Part shown: positions 6,600 to 7,118 of the stretch, piece after piece
Layout: each line of letters opens with the position of its first letter
How positions within the stretch are numbered: the first letter of the stretch is position 1
Assembly (NCBI GenBank): GCA_024278285.1
Contig: JAJRTM010000369.1
Coordinates: 1 to 7,118, forward strand
DNA: 7,118 bases
From: Planctomycetota bacterium
GTDB taxonomy: Bacteria; Planctomycetota; Planctomycetia; Planctomycetales; Planctomycetaceae
Direction: 5' to 3'
Notes under the pieces: generated by a model
What the model was told of the DNA's origin: nothing
The model's database searches: none
The model's input: only the letters and a program-made list of their open reading frames with translations
Program-made: the position numbers and the translations under genes

Positions 6600-7118
6600 C
6601 AAAACTGAATGTGAAAACATCAGTAATATTCGTAAAGCGTGGTTCAAGGCTAATACGCACATATCTGCGGTCAGCCGAAACGACAGCAGAAGCCGTCAGC
6701 GATGAACCAGAGGTGACCGGAACAATCACGGGCGAATAACCAACAGCCCCAGCCGGATTGGTACGAATTTGATTGAGCCAAGGCTGTTGTCGGGACATCG
6801 AATTTCTTAACGAAAGAAGTTGCAGGTGAGTCCGTTTCTGCTTGGCGCGTGATGTTTCTTTAATCGGAATATAAACGGGGTTCTTTTTCATCCGGCGTCC
6901 CTGATGAAGTGAAATTCGAAATTTCTTATTCGCCTTATCAAAAATGACATTCACCTTTTCTCGCGACTCTTGCTTCGTTCCCGCATAGCGAATAACGGTT
7001 AAGCGAGCACGGTTACCAACTATTTTACCTGTCGAATGACTGACCGTGACCGTGTAGTACCCAGAAGCTGCGATCGCGCATACATATTGTTCGTAGCAGT
7101 TTTCCTGTTTCGGACCAG
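6583..7118 (-). CDS. 3' part of a secreted-type planctomycete protein with Ig-like segment (partial)
   Basis: The frame is open from the window edge to a TAG at 6585-6583, giving 177 visible residues; the start lies outside the window. An internal GTG at 6954 is not needed as a start, because the frame continues upstream with sensible protein. Visible residues 14-42 (AIAASGYYTVTVSHSTGK, ending in ARLTVI) follow the bacterial Ig-like pattern of D-x-G-x-Y-x-V-x-V-x-N-x-x-G before a final L-T-V strand. A basic linker follows. The last 50 or so residues (GYSPVIVPVTSG, SAVVSADRRYVRISLEP, VFTFSFVNGG) resemble a C-terminal tail I recall from planctomycete surface or secretin-related proteins. Role unknown; export is inferred. 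The stop lies 17 nt inside the convergent ABC gene, and no terminator is visible between the two. Confidence 0.72.
   Translation of the reverse strand, partial: GPKQENCYEQYVCAIAASGYYTVTVSHSTGKIVGNRARLTVIRYAGTKQESREKVNVIFDKANKKFRISLHQGRRMKKNPVYIPIKETSRAKQKRTHLQLLSLRNSMSRQQPWLNQIRTNPAGAVGYSPVIVPVTSGSSLTASAVVSADRRYVRISLEPRFTNITDVFTFSFVNGGQ
6961..6974 (+). repeat. Third copy of the hairpin arm sequence
   Basis: TCGCGACTCTTGCT is an exact 14-nt match to the reverse complement of 103-116 and differs by one inserted base from 59-73. Here it is inside the leftward coding sequence and encodes K-Q-E-S-R-E. It may be chance. Confidence 0.3.

Overview
The window most likely comes from a planctomycete of moderate GC content. 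No rRNA or marker gene is present, so the assignment rests on gene types: a Ser/Thr kinase with the planctomycete-style '[13 protein letters not shown]' loop and a C-terminal membrane anchor, a secreted FAD-oxidoreductase fused to a golvesin/Xly-type beta domain, and a secreted-type protein ending in 'VVSADRRYVRI', a tail I associate from memory with planctomycete proteins. Weak or absent Shine-Dalgarno sequences in the central genes also fit.

Layout. (1) Positions 1-57 hold the first 19 codons of a leftward gene, recognisable from a perfect AAGGAG and an open frame to the edge. (2) Positions 58-238 are a divergent regulatory region. It has a long imperfect hairpin (59-116) that contains the leftward gene's ribosome binding site, plus a small dyad cluster (131-150). 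(3) Positions 239-2356 encode an exported FAD-dependent oxidoreductase with a golvesin/xanthan-lyase-like C-terminal domain. (4) Positions 2357-2647 are non-coding, with a palindrome and a terminator-like hairpin. (5) Positions 2648-6599 carry three tightly packed rightward genes: a membrane-anchored Ser/Thr kinase, D-alanine--D-alanine ligase (ddl), and an RbsA-type sugar ABC transporter ATPase. Gaps are 5 and 8 nt, so co-transcription is likely. (6) Positions 6583-7118 hold the 3' part of a leftward gene with an Ig-like segment and the planctomycete-type tail. It meets the ABC gene tail to tail with a 17-nt overlap.

How the genes may work together. Ddl makes the D-Ala-D-Ala dipeptide for peptidoglycan, and all its catalytic residues are present, so this organism probably builds a normal stem peptide. 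The kinase lies immediately upstream with translation-coupling spacing, which suggests (inference only) a link between envelope signalling and wall precursor supply. The ABC ATPase has no permease or binding-protein gene beside it here. The oxidoreductase and the right-hand protein look like exported proteins of independent units.

I see no mobile element, CRISPR array, tRNA, rRNA or phage gene. Nothing here is clearly a new defence or molecular system. The most unusual items are the hairpin that sequesters a ribosome binding site and the kinase-ddl coupling.
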